A stretch of DNA of 64,000 bases, taken from contig NZ_CP077094.1 in the NCBI RefSeq assembly GCF_014269025.2, positions 2,976,001 through 3,040,000 on the forward strand. Direction: 5' to 3'. The notes beneath the pieces are model-generated. The model saw only the letters and a program-made list of their open reading frames with translations. It ran no database searches and was not told the origin of the DNA. Position 1 is the first letter of the stretch; each line of letters begins with the position of its first letter. The stretch comes from Pseudomonas promysalinigenes. Lineage in GTDB: Bacteria > Pseudomonadota > Gammaproteobacteria > Pseudomonadales > Pseudomonadaceae. The position numbers and the translations under genes are program-made. This document shows, in pieces, positions 45,604 through 54,407 of the stretch.

Positions 45604-46626
45604 GTGACCTTGCGCCTGACCGTAATTGATCAAACACCCATCCATGAAAATTGCACCTCGGTAACCGCGCCCTCGACATCAGTAGATCTCGCAATCGAAT
45701 GCGAAAAATTGGGCTATCACCGCTATTGGTTGGCTGAGCACCACAACAGTATCCAGTTCGCAGGAGCCGCTCCTGAGGTTTTGATAACTCGAATTGCGAG
45801 CGCCACCAATCGGATGCGGATCGGCAGCGGTGGCGTGATGCTCACTCATTACAGCCCTTACAAAGTCGCCGAGACCTTTTCATTGCTAGGAGGATTGTTC
45901 CCAGGACGTATCGATCTAGGAATCGGACGCGCACCTGGAGGAAATCACCTCAGCTCTGCGGCGTTGGCGGCGCCAGGAACTCTCACTCAGGAGGATCGCT
46001 TTCCTCAGCAGGCGGCCGAACTCTGCGCCTTCATCCGGAGTAGCTTTCCAACTGAACACCCGTATTCAGCGCTGGCGATCCCATCTGAAGCGTCAACCAT
46101 GCCCTCACTGTGGATGCTCGGATCTGGTGGCGGAAGTTCGGATCTGGCCGGCCAACTGGGAATGGGGTTGGCGCTAGCGAAGTTCATTGCTCCCCGGTTT
46201 TGCTCACCCGCCATTTTCAAGTATCACGCCGACGTCTACCAGAAGGCCGGCCATGGGGCGTCCCCTCCTCGACTCCTCGCCTTGGCGGTAATTTGCGCGC
46301 CGACAGACGAAGAAGCGCGTTTTATAGCCGGTACCGCTGTGCACCGAAAAATGATGGCGGCGGGGGCTCCACGGGAGCGCCTTCTCTCCCCTTCTGAGGT
46401 TAGGACGCGTTACCAGAAAATGACCCAACTAGAGCGCTTAGAATTCGACGCCACGCTTGGCGACATGGTGGTTGGATCACCCGAAAACTGCCATAAAAAA
46501 ATCCAGGAACTGGCTCATGCTTTCGGCAGCGACGAAGTTGGAATCGTGACCGTGACGCATAGCCTAGATGATCGAATTCGGAGCTACCGTCTACTTGCGA
46601 CCGCGAATGGTTCATGTGCCAAGTGA
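45604..46626 (+). CDS. LLM-class flavin-dependent oxidoreductase (MsnO8-like)
   Basis: A 340-residue bacterial luciferase-like protein starting at a GTG (45604) with GGAAG upstream. SVDLAIECEKLGYHRYWLAEH, RMRIGSGGVMLTHYSPYKVA and LGIGRAPGG are features of the MsnO8-type subgroup. Members use FMNH2 or F420; the role is usually unknown. It is divergent from the hydroxylase genes and followed by a small GlcG/HbpS protein. It could oxidise a side product of aromatic catabolism, but no direct link is visible. Confidence 0.85.
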   Translation: MTLRLTVIDQTPIHENCTSVTAPSTSVDLAIECEKLGYHRYWLAEHHNSIQFAGAAPEVLITRIASATNRMRIGSGGVMLTHYSPYKVAETFSLLGGLFPGRIDLGIGRAPGGNHLSSAALAAPGTLTQEDRFPQQAAELCAFIRSSFPTEHPYSALAIPSEASTMPSLWMLGSGGGSSDLAGQLGMGLALAKFIAPRFCSPAIFKYHADVYQKAGHGASPPRLLALAVICAPTDEEARFIAGTAVHRKMMAAGAPRERLLSPSEVRTRYQKMTQLERLEFDATLGDMVVGSPENCHKKIQELAHAFGSDEVGIVTVTHSLDDRIRSYRLLATANGSCAK

Positions 46627-46704
46627 GCCCACATCGCCACGGCACTGACGCGGCGTCATTTGCTAGTGCCATTACGTATTCACTCGTCGCCAAGGTGCCA
46701 TAGA

Positions 46705-47154
46705 ATGACTGTTTGGTTGAGACAGCAACCGACGATTACGCTTGACCTCGCCATCCAAGGGATGCAAGCCGCTATCGAGCAAGCGCAACTGGTAGATGTT
46801 AAAGTCAGCCTAGTCATCGTTGACGCTGGTGGCATGACAATTCATATGTGTCATATGGACGGGGCGCCACGCCCATCCCAAGCTATCGCTTTGAATAAAG
46901 CGCTAACCGCCGTTGGGTTCGCCAGTTCCACGTCAGAGTGGACAGATCGCCTGCAAGGCTGCTCTGCGGCTGTACAAACTGGACTTCCTCTTCAACCAGG
47001 CATAGCCCTGTTTGGCGGCGGCGAACCCTTTCTGGTCAATGGGCAAGTCGTTGGCGCCATCGGGGTGTCTGGATCAAGTGAGGCGAATGACGTCTTCTGC
47101 GCCAAAGCAGCAGCACAGCGCATCGGTGATCTTGTGTTTGTGAACGTGACCTGA
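46705..47154 (+). CDS. GlcG/HbpS-family protein
   Basis: A 149-residue single-domain protein of the GlcG/HbpS (DUF336) family. SLVIVDAGGMTIHMCHMDGA and the C-terminal NGQVVGAIGVSGSSEANDVF are the family's two conserved blocks. These proteins occur beside many oxidoreductases and some bind heme or a cofactor. The ATG at 46705 has AAGG 9 nt upstream. It follows the LLM gene by 78 bp and may be co-transcribed. Confidence 0.82.
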   Translation: MTVWLRQQPTITLDLAIQGMQAAIEQAQLVDVKVSLVIVDAGGMTIHMCHMDGAPRPSQAIALNKALTAVGFASSTSEWTDRLQGCSAAVQTGLPLQPGIALFGGGEPFLVNGQVVGAIGVSGSSEANDVFCAKAAAQRIGDLVFVNVT

Positions 47155-47267
47155 GTTCATGCTTGAGTGAGATGCAGAGGTGCATAACCGCCTCCGCATC
47201 CAGCTGAAACAGTTCGCGACACAAGAGGATCAAGCCCCCGCAATCAGATATCCGGTTAGATCCTTGG

Positions 47268-47873
47268 TCATCGATTCTTGGCCGTCGCAGCTTGGCTCGC
47301 CCATACATACAGACCACTGAAGGCCTCTATCCGTCGCCGGTAACCATCATCGTTTCCATAAATCAGCTCGACAGTCAGACTGTCGATCACCGCCATGTAG
47401 GCCTCCACCAGCCAGTGCTCGAACTCAGCTGAAAGATGCTGACGCTCAGCCACGCAGACTTTCGTGAAGCAGCCTCGGAGCACTCTCAAATAGACGTCGT
47501 AGCCCGACATAACCGTTTGTCGAAGCGCATGAGGCGGGTAGAACGCTGCCCTCAACAGAAATCGCAGTGAGTCATTTTGCGTGTATCGATCGCGGAGTTG
47601 AGACCAGTATCCTTCGCCTGGTACAACGCTCGCCCCCTCTCTGTTGGCAAAATGAGCACGCACGTAGCCGATTTCCGCATCCAGAGCTATCTCCAGTGCA
47701 GTGACGTAGAGAGCATCTTTGCTTTCGAAATGAGCGTAAAGCGAAGCCTTCTTGAGCCCAGCCAACACGGCAATATCATTCATGGAGGCCGCGTCGTAAC
47801 CGCGCTCAGCAAAATGGTTGAGTGCAAGCTGGGCAATGCGCCCAGCCGTTGCACTCAGATCTTTATACGTCAT
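47268..47873 (-). CDS. TetR-family regulator, copy 1
   Basis: A 201-residue TetR protein. The N-terminal helix-turn-helix is AASMNDIAVLAGLKKASLYA with YAHFESKDAL following. It lies 11 nt downstream of the MFS exporter on the same strand, so exporter and regulator share one transcript. A perfect ACCGACCGGTCGGT palindrome upstream of the exporter (49129-49142) is the likely operator. Confidence 0.9.
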   Translation of the reverse strand: MTYKDLSATAGRIAQLALNHFAERGYDAASMNDIAVLAGLKKASLYAHFESKDALYVTALEIALDAEIGYVRAHFANREGASVVPGEGYWSQLRDRYTQNDSLRFLLRAAFYPPHALRQTVMSGYDVYLRVLRGCFTKVCVAERQHLSAEFEHWLVEAYMAVIDSLTVELIYGNDDGYRRRIEAFSGLYVWASQAATAKNR

Positions 47874-47884
47874 GCAGCCTCCGC

Positions 47885-49105
47885 TCAGTGTTCCGCGAGA
47901 TTGTAAGTCTCAGAAGCCGAACTAGGTACGCTTATCTTGGTAAGGAGGCATACGACGAAAGCGCTGGCAGCAAGTAGGCCCACCCAAGCCACTGGCCCGT
48001 ATTCCAGTACCAGGCCGGCAACCGGTGTGGCGGTAGAGGAAATTGAAAGCTGGAATGCGCCCAAGAGTGCCGCTGTTGAACCCAACGCTTTCTCCTGCGA
48101 TGACATTACCAGCGACATCAGTGTTGACTCAGCAACACCCAGACCAAAAAGTGCGATAGCCATCCCTGCCACCACTCCCGTCAGCCCCACACCTAAAGCG
48201 GCTGATCCTAGGGAAATCGTCGCACCTATCGCCATGCATGTAACCCCCAGCATGGACAATTTACCCAGACCTAGGCTGCTCACCATTCTACCGGCGACCA
48301 TCGCACCGAAGATGATCGTTACACCAGTAGCGCCAAACAGCAGTCCGAATTGCTGAGTACTCAAACCGTAGCTTTCCTGGTACACCAACGTTGCACCGCC
48401 AATGTAGGCGAACAGAAAAAAGAATACGGACGACACCGCCAGGGCTGGCATCAAAAATTTCCGATCTTTAGCAATCGCCATGTACGTTTTAAACGCCGCG
48501 CCAATGCTCAATGGTGCTCGCTTGTTAGGAGCCAGCGTCTCAGGAAGCGCGAACCAGCTGTTGATCAACACAGCGATTCCGAGAGCCGCCAGCACCAGCA
48601 TCACTGCCCGCCATCCAAAATGCGCATCCACGAAACCACCCGCAGCGGGGGCAAGGATTGGTGCCACTCCCTCGATGGTCATCAACATGGCAAACAGTTT
48701 GGTGGCAGCCACCCCAGTGCTGATGTCACGGACCATGCTCATGATGACCACGAGTGTCATTGCGCTCCCCAACCCCTGGACAAATCTGAACCCGATCAGA
48801 ATTTCCAACGACGAGGCCCAAGCAGCGCCAAGGGCGCACGCGGTGAAAATGGCAAGGCCAGCAAGAAGAGGCTTGCGTCGACCATATGCATCAACGATAG
48901 GCCCAAAAAGGAGCTGACCCGCCCCCATGGCTAACAAGAAGACGGTAAGCGTTAACTGCACGCTCGCAAAACTCGTCTCAAATTCGCGTGAGATTTCAGG
49001 AAGGCTCGACAAGTACATGTCGACTGCTGATGGCCCCAAGGCTCCGATCAAACCTAGCGCTACTGCGATGCGAACGGGCACCGGGCAGATTACAGATCCA
49101 CTCAT
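47885..49105 (-). CDS. Bcr/CflA-type MFS exporter, copy 2
   Basis: A 406-residue MFS protein with LGPSAVDMYLSSLPEISREF (Bcr/CflA segment 1) and LLFGPIVDAYGRRKPLLAGL after segment 2. It exports small toxic molecules. It heads a two-gene operon with the TetR gene, and the palindrome at 49129-49142 lies 23 bp upstream of its start. It is the second such exporter in the window. Confidence 0.9.
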   Translation of the reverse strand: MSGSVICPVPVRIAVALGLIGALGPSAVDMYLSSLPEISREFETSFASVQLTLTVFLLAMGAGQLLFGPIVDAYGRRKPLLAGLAIFTACALGAAWASSLEILIGFRFVQGLGSAMTLVVIMSMVRDISTGVAATKLFAMLMTIEGVAPILAPAAGGFVDAHFGWRAVMLVLAALGIAVLINSWFALPETLAPNKRAPLSIGAAFKTYMAIAKDRKFLMPALAVSSVFFFLFAYIGGATLVYQESYGLSTQQFGLLFGATGVTIIFGAMVAGRMVSSLGLGKLSMLGVTCMAIGATISLGSAALGVGLTGVVAGMAIALFGLGVAESTLMSLVMSSQEKALGSTAALLGAFQLSISSTATPVAGLVLEYGPVAWVGLLAASAFVVCLLTKISVPSSASETYNLAEH

Positions 49106-49128
49106 ATAAATGCTCCAGCATTAAAACT

Positions 49129-49142
49129 ACCGACCGGTCGGT
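49129..49142. promoter_or_regulatory. TetR-type operator, perfect 14-bp palindrome
   Basis: ACCGACCGGTCGGT is fully self-complementary. It lies immediately upstream of the MFS-TetR operon. The rest of 49106-49413 shows no gene. Confidence 0.75.
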
Positions 49143-49413
49143 CGTGATGCTGGGCGATCCTATTTTCATCAAATTTCATAGTCAAGGAATCTGTCGAAGC
49201 ATCCTCCGGATTTTGTAACCTAATGATGTAATAGCCTGGGAGAACTGCTCGTTAAGCCTTTTGAGGCAGCTAACCTTCTGTAAAGAATCCAGCTTTGCAG
49301 TTGGTCTGCCTTTTGGCACGCAAGCGCAAACGACGGTCACTGTGAGTCATGTATCAGCTGCGCAGCCTGTGTAGTAATCAACGTGCCTCCAACCTTTCCC
49401 AGGAAGCCTGTCG

Positions 49414-50844
49414 ATGGCTAATAACGAAAATAACCCCTCCCATCTCTCCAAAACGCTTCGGTGGACTGACGCATTCGCGCTCTCCATGGCGGTCTCTGGT
49501 TCTATTTTTGCTTCATTTGGATTCGCGCTCGGCGCCCTAGGCCCTATCGGCGCCTTGGTTTTGTGGGTCGGCTCCGCTGCAATTGGAGCATGCCAAAACT
49601 GGATATTTCTTGAAGTCACTGCGATGTATCCCGACAAGCCGGGCGGCATCGCCATGATCGCAACGGAGGGTTGGAAGCGCCGTTGCACGCTGGTTGGTCC
49701 CATCGCATCCTTCGGTTATTGGATGGGCTGGTCGGCGGTCCTTGCGATTGTAGGCGTCAGTGCTGGCTCACTGATTCAAGCGCAGTGGTTTGCTGATCAA
49801 ACGTGGGGCTATCAGCTCGGCTCTGTAAGCATCGGTCTGGCACAGTTCATCGGCGCCGGCCTGATCCTGGTGTTCTGGCAATTCAACCGTCTCGGCGTTC
49901 AGATGGCGGCTTCCGTTTCGAAATATATGGGCGTGCTACTGCTGATCCCCATCTTGGTCTTAGCGTTCGCCCCTCTTTACAGCGATGCTTGGAGTTTTTC
50001 CCACTTCCAGACTGCTTGGGATCGCCTGCCTGCCACCGACTGGACTACTGGCCGTACCGCTCTGATGTGGCTCTTCCTCATAGCATGGAGTGCTTACGGG
50101 ACAGAAATGTGTGCTGCATTCGGACCCGAGTACCGTAGCAAGCGTGATATGCGCATGGCGCTCATCACATCCGGACTATATACCGTCGCGGCTTTCGCAG
50201 CGGTGGCGTTCAGCCTTGGCGGCTTGGCCGACCAGCAGGCGGCCATCGACAACCCAAATGGTTTCTTTATCGGAGCTTTCGACGCGATTCTTGGCAATGA
50301 GTACAGCAGCTTCTTCGTCGGCACCCTATTGGTAGGCCTATTCATGGGCCTCAATGCATCCCTTGCCGATGGTTCACGAGCGCTGTACGGGATGGCGTTA
50401 GACGGTTTAACTATTCGCCAGTTGGGCATACTGAACAAGCATCAAGTGCCAGGGCGGTGCATGACCGTAGCCGTGATACTGAACATTGGGATGATTTTTC
50501 TCCTCTCGTCTCCTCTAGCCATTTTGGTCACCGCCAACATTGGATACGTTGCGTCCATTTTCTTCGCCCTCAGTGGCTTCTTGTGGCTGCGAAAGGATGC
50601 AGCCCATCTGGAGAGACCAGTGAAGCTTGGCCAGGGTTGGATACCAGTTGCTTGGGCGCTGAGCCTGTTGACCGGACTAATCGTATTGGTAGGTGCGGCA
50701 TCTACTGAACTAGTAGGTTACGGGGGCACAAAGGAATTGCTGATGGGTATCGGTATCCTTCTGCTCTCGGTAGTTCTCTATGGCGTGCGGAAATTGCAAG
50801 ATCGCCAGCAACCCAACGGCCCGAAATCAAATAATAGCTTTTGA
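49414..50844 (+). CDS. APC-family amino acid/amine permease, second
   Basis: A 476-residue inner-membrane permease with about 12 hydrophobic segments. SKTLRWTDAFALSMAVSGSI, ALGALGPIGALVLWVGSAAI and LFLIAWSAYGTEMCAAFGPE fit APC transporters. AGGAAG precedes the ATG. It faces a TetR gene (50902) tail to tail, and the second MoaF gene lies 960 bp downstream, mirroring the MoaF-permease pairing at the left end. The likely substrate is an amino acid or amine. Confidence 0.88.
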   Translation: MANNENNPSHLSKTLRWTDAFALSMAVSGSIFASFGFALGALGPIGALVLWVGSAAIGACQNWIFLEVTAMYPDKPGGIAMIATEGWKRRCTLVGPIASFGYWMGWSAVLAIVGVSAGSLIQAQWFADQTWGYQLGSVSIGLAQFIGAGLILVFWQFNRLGVQMAASVSKYMGVLLLIPILVLAFAPLYSDAWSFSHFQTAWDRLPATDWTTGRTALMWLFLIAWSAYGTEMCAAFGPEYRSKRDMRMALITSGLYTVAAFAAVAFSLGGLADQQAAIDNPNGFFIGAFDAILGNEYSSFFVGTLLVGLFMGLNASLADGSRALYGMALDGLTIRQLGILNKHQVPGRCMTVAVILNIGMIFLLSSPLAILVTANIGYVASIFFALSGFLWLRKDAAHLERPVKLGQGWIPVAWALSLLTGLIVLVGAASTELVGYGGTKELLMGIGILLLSVVLYGVRKLQDRQQPNGPKSNNSF

Positions 50845-50901
50845 TCTAAGCGGTAAAGGTGACGCGGACCCAGCGAGGACCCGTGTAGCCTGGAAGGCAG
50901 G

Positions 50902-51489
50902 CTAAATATCTTCGTGCCTGCGTAGGGGAGGAATTGCAGAGACCAGATGCCCAATGTGGATCAGCGCCGCCCGGATCTTCGCCGGCTCACTGATGGTCAG
51001 GAATTGCAGCATCAGTCCATCGAGAGCCGCGAAGATCGCGATCGCGGCCTCGTTAGCCGTGTCCAGCCCCTTATCCTTCAGCGCCTGCTCCACCGTGCTC
51101 ATGTAGCTCGAATACAGTTTTTCAACCAGGCTGCGCATTTCTGTGCTACGCCGAGACTCCAGCAGCATCTCGAACTGAAACAGTTGCAGTTCTGGTTCCC
51201 GCGAGGCGGAGGCAATGAGAGAGTCGGCAAACGCTTCGTCGAAGTCCGTAATTCTTTCCAGCCCAGATTCACGGATCGATCGCTCAATAGCCCATTCCAT
51301 GGTAGCTGCTAACAGCCCCTCAATCGAGCCGAAGTGATGGGTAACCAGCGTGTGGTTCACTCGCGCGCGCCCCGCAATCGCGCGATAGGTCACACCGCGT
51401 AAACCCTTTTCCGCTACCACATCGATCGCCGCAGCCATCAATGCCTCACGACCTTCCCCATACGGCAATCGACTAGCTTGCTCCGTCAT
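50902..51489 (-). CDS. TetR-family regulator, copy 2
   Basis: A 195-residue TetR protein. GVTYRAIAGRARVNHTLVTH and HHFGSIEGLLAATMEW form the DNA-binding part. The ATG at 51489 has only weak upstream pairing; the open frame extends to 51591. It is divergent from the MoaF-SDR-SDR operon across 313 bp holding a CCAAGCA/TGCTTGG palindrome, which is the probable operator for both. Confidence 0.87.
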   Translation of the reverse strand: MTEQASRLPYGEGREALMAAAIDVVAEKGLRGVTYRAIAGRARVNHTLVTHHFGSIEGLLAATMEWAIERSIRESGLERITDFDEAFADSLIASASREPELQLFQFEMLLESRRSTEMRSLVEKLYSSYMSTVEQALKDKGLDTANEAAIAIFAALDGLMLQFLTISEPAKIRAALIHIGHLVSAIPPLRRHEDI

Positions 51490-51802
51490 ATCAACACTCG
51501 CTACAGATCCTAATTCAAGCCGTACCAAGCAAGTGCTTGGGGCGAACCATGCGCAACTCAAGCCGCGATCAGACCGCCGATGGTCGCACAAAACCTACTG
51601 CCGGAGCACGTAGGTCGCTCTCACCACCGAAGGCAGTTGGAGGCTTCCTACTCGGGTAGGACGAATTCTGGCCAAAATACCATTGACGGTAAAACTAAAC
51701 AAACGTAGAGTTTTGACTTAGCAGCGTGCAACGTCCGCTGTCACTGCGGTTATCTACCCAGGCAGCAGCACCTCTAATCCATAACAACAAGGCATAAAAA
51801 TC
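51490..51802. promoter_or_regulatory. Divergent control region, TetR versus MoaF copy 2
   Basis: No gene. The palindrome at 51525-51540 is the main feature. The promoter of the MoaF operon must lie between about 51680 and 51790, but no strong boxes are seen. Confidence 0.4.
51525..51540. promoter_or_regulatory. 16-bp palindrome, operator candidate for TetR copy 2
   Basis: CCAAGCA and TGCTTGG are perfect arms with a 2-nt centre, 36 bp upstream of the TetR start. CAAGCAAGTG within it also occurs at 1989-1998 upstream of MoaF copy 1. Confidence 0.6.
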
Positions 51803-52606
51803 ATGGCTTTGGCATCTACGCAAGATTTCGTACCAGAAGATCAGTGGCCGTCGGTATCGGTAATGCTGGACGGCTTCGGTAAGCAAACACTCCCAGCATC
51901 CTCCGCACTCGCAGGCACTATTCTTCAGGTCGGTGATGAACCTGATGAGTCCGTTGAGTACGTCTTCAAAGATCAGGAGTCGTTAACCTGGTCTGCCGGC
52001 AAGGGTGCAGATCACAAGAGCGGCACCGCTCAGTACAAAGCGATTGAAGCTCGCCCCGGAATTTTCATTATCGACTTCGTACGCGGCGCGGGATTGGCTG
52101 CTGAGAACGTGACCATCATCCTCGATCAGAATACTGGAGCCGTGACCACGGGCCTTTCGCGCTTCGTGGAAGTCGCAGGCAAAACTAGAGCGGTCACAGA
52201 TTTCACCTTTGCAAATATCAACGGTGAAGAGATAAAACACGAGCGCTCCGATGGCTTGGTTGGCAAGCGCATCTTCTATCGCTATAGCGACATCGAAACC
52301 TACGAGCATATTTACCTGAACCTGGGAACATTCACTTGGCACTGCCTGCGCGGCGGAGAGGTGGGTCTGGCCGATACAGACCACTGTAAAGCCTGGAAAG
52401 TCGCAGAAGACCTGTACATCTTCTTCTGGACTGAAAAAGTGATGACTGTGGAAGCCGTCCTGCTGATCGACCTTAAACAAGAGCGATCGATTGGCCGCAT
52501 GTATGGCTGGGATGACACTCTGAATAGCTTGCTTGTGCTGCCATTCAACTCCCGCCTCAGCGTAATGAACACCACCGTTTATCCTGACGATCACTCCAAA
52601 GGCTAA
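51803..52606 (+). CDS. moaF: MoaF-family protein, copy 2
   Basis: A 267-residue two-domain MoaF protein. EARPGIFIIDFV, GKRIFYRYSDIETYEHIY and IDLKQERSIGRMYGWDD align with copy 1 at 1002-1820. The start at 51803 is the only good ATG (MALASTQDF), with ACAAGGC upstream. It heads an operon with two SDR genes. In Klebsiella, moaF is part of the monoamine regulon next to a dehydrogenase-like gene, so a role in aromatic amine catabolism is plausible. The biochemical function is unknown. Confidence 0.82.
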   Translation: MALASTQDFVPEDQWPSVSVMLDGFGKQTLPASSALAGTILQVGDEPDESVEYVFKDQESLTWSAGKGADHKSGTAQYKAIEARPGIFIIDFVRGAGLAAENVTIILDQNTGAVTTGLSRFVEVAGKTRAVTDFTFANINGEEIKHERSDGLVGKRIFYRYSDIETYEHIYLNLGTFTWHCLRGGEVGLADTDHCKAWKVAEDLYIFFWTEKVMTVEAVLLIDLKQERSIGRMYGWDDTLNSLLVLPFNSRLSVMNTTVYPDDHSKG

Positions 52607-52733
52607 ATGAAGGGGGGGTGATGCGGTTCGCTCCCCCCCTGCGGCCTTGGTGCCAACAGGTTCAATGAGGTGGTGACGCAGCAAAGCGCTCTCGCCGCCT
52701 CCTCCGGTTCAGAAAGCTCAGGAGGTTTGAATC

Positions 52734-53498
52734 TTGGATATGCATTTAAGTGGTCGAGTGGTTCTGGTTACTGGAGGCGCTTCGGGCATAGGCCTTGCCT
52801 GCGTGCGAGCTATGGTCGATGAGGGCGCGAAAGTACTAATAGCCGATCGAAACGTCGTTGGCGCAAAGATAGCTGGGAAGCTCAGTCAAGAAGGGCACGC
52901 CGTGGCGTTTTTTCAGGCTGACATAACATCAGAAACCGACATCCAAAATGCTGTTGTTTACGCTGAGAGTATCTTTGGCCAGCTGGACTCGCTGATCGGA
53001 TGCGCAGGAATCTCTGGCCCTGTTGGAAGCACCTCGATCGAGATCACTGCGGACGATTGGGATAGGGTGATGGCGATTAATGTGAGAGGCAATTTCCTGG
53101 CAGCCAAACACAGCCTCCACTTACTAAGTAAAAGCGAGATTGGCAGCATCGTTTTCCTCGCCTCTGACTCCGCACTGGTCGCTGTTGAGGGGATGGTTCC
53201 CTACTGTGCATCAAAAGGGGCAGTACTGATGCTCACAAAGGCCTTGTCTATAGACCACCCGACCGTACGAATCAATTGTCTCTGCCCCGGCGTAGTAGAC
53301 ACTCCGATGTCGCGAGCCGACCTGGGCCGCCCAGATGGTTTTGAGGGTACTGGCCTACCCGTTATGCAGGCCGAGCAGCTCGCTCGTCACGTGGTCTTTC
53401 TAGCATCACCCGTAAGCGCCCCTATCAACGGTACCAGCGTAGTAGCCGACTTCGGATACCTAGCTCGCTCTGCTCTCCCGCCGCTCAAATTCGTTTGA
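52734..53498 (+). CDS. Short-chain dehydrogenase/reductase (TTG start likely)
   Basis: A 254-residue classical SDR. TGGASGIGLACVRAMVDEGA is the cofactor site and ADRNVVGA suggests NAD. Active-site Ser is in LASDSALVAV and YxxxK is YCASKGA. GGAGG (52721-52725) sits 8 nt from a TTG at 52734 but 14 nt from the ATG at 52740, so TTG is the better start. It is the second gene after MoaF, followed 50 bp later by another SDR. The substrate is unknown. Confidence 0.88.
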   Translation: MDMHLSGRVVLVTGGASGIGLACVRAMVDEGAKVLIADRNVVGAKIAGKLSQEGHAVAFFQADITSETDIQNAVVYAESIFGQLDSLIGCAGISGPVGSTSIEITADDWDRVMAINVRGNFLAAKHSLHLLSKSEIGSIVFLASDSALVAVEGMVPYCASKGAVLMLTKALSIDHPTVRINCLCPGVVDTPMSRADLGRPDGFEGTGLPVMQAEQLARHVVFLASPVSAPINGTSVVADFGYLARSALPPLKFV

Positions 53499-53548
53499 GC
53501 GGTCTTCCCTGAGCGGCCGGCAATCACCGAGCACCTTGAGGATTAAAA

Positions 53549-54352
53549 ATGACGAAACGCCCAGTAGCAATTGTCACAGGTGGAGGTACAGGCATTGGAG
53601 CGGCTACTGCAAAAGCACTCCGTTCAGATGGATGGGACGTAGTGATCTGCGGTCGACGCCTAGCCCCGCTCCAATCCGTGGCCGACGAGACAGGGGCCTT
53701 CGCTCTGGTAGCGGACGCGTCGTCAGAAGAGAATCTAGCTCATCTTGTTAATACGACCATTGGAAAATTTGGCGGTCTGAACGGCCTTGTTCTAAACGCT
53801 GGAATTGTCAGAGCAGGCCCTGTTGGGGCGCTTTCGGATGGCGACTGGGATGACATGGTACGCACCAATCTAACTGGCCCATTCAAGCTCCTACGTGCTG
53901 CAATGCCCCACCTGATCAACTCTCGCGGTGCCATCGTTGGCGTCGGATCTGTCGCGGCACTCAGAGCTACCGGCGAAATCCCTGGCTACAACGCGACGAA
54001 AGCCGGTCTCAACATGCTGCTACAGTCAGTCGCGGTTGATTACGGCCCTCAAGGCGTACGAGCCAACACAGTCTGTCCTGGGTGGGTGCGAACCGAAATG
54101 GCTAACATGGAGATTCAGGAATATGGCGCTTCGCTCGGTTTGGACCGTGAACAAGCCTATGCCCGCGCAACCTCCTTTGTTCCATCACGACGGCCAGCAA
54201 CAGCATCAGAGGTTGCAGACGTGATTGCGTGGTTGCTATCCCCAAAAGCCTCATACGTTAATGCAGCCGTCATACCCGTTGATGGCGGGATGATAGCCGG
54301 GGATCCAGGTTCGATTGCGCTCGACCCTCGCATCAACTTCAGCAGTTTCTAG
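53549..54352 (+). CDS. Short-chain dehydrogenase/reductase
   Basis: A 267-residue SDR. TGGGTGIGAATAKALRSDGW is the cofactor motif, with an Arg-rich GRRLAPL after beta-2 that favours NADP. The catalytic Ser lies in VGVGSVAALRA and the YxxxK is YNATKAGL. GAGGA precedes the ATG. It is the third gene of the MoaF-SDR-SDR operon and ends at a hairpin terminator. The two SDRs may act in sequence on one substrate; which one is not known. Confidence 0.88.
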   Translation: MTKRPVAIVTGGGTGIGAATAKALRSDGWDVVICGRRLAPLQSVADETGAFALVADASSEENLAHLVNTTIGKFGGLNGLVLNAGIVRAGPVGALSDGDWDDMVRTNLTGPFKLLRAAMPHLINSRGAIVGVGSVAALRATGEIPGYNATKAGLNMLLQSVAVDYGPQGVRANTVCPGWVRTEMANMEIQEYGASLGLDREQAYARATSFVPSRRPATASEVADVIAWLLSPKASYVNAAVIPVDGGMIAGDPGSIALDPRINFSSF

Positions 54353-54359
54353 AGAACGT

Positions 54360-54384
54360 GAGGGCGCCTGGAAAGCGCCCTTTC
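54360..54384. terminator. Terminator between SDR and MvaT-family gene
   Basis: GGGCGC (54362-54367) and GCGCCC (54375-54380) pair around a 7-nt loop, followed by TTTC. It separates convergent genes and marks the boundary between the catabolic and defence-like parts. Confidence 0.7.
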
Positions 54385-54407
54385 AAATTTCAGCATGGCC
54401 GACAGGG

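Noticed and set aside
50886..50904. TAGCCTG/CAGGCTA hairpin between permease and TetR gene
   Set aside because: It overlaps the TetR stop codon and has no T-run, so a terminator call is not justified.
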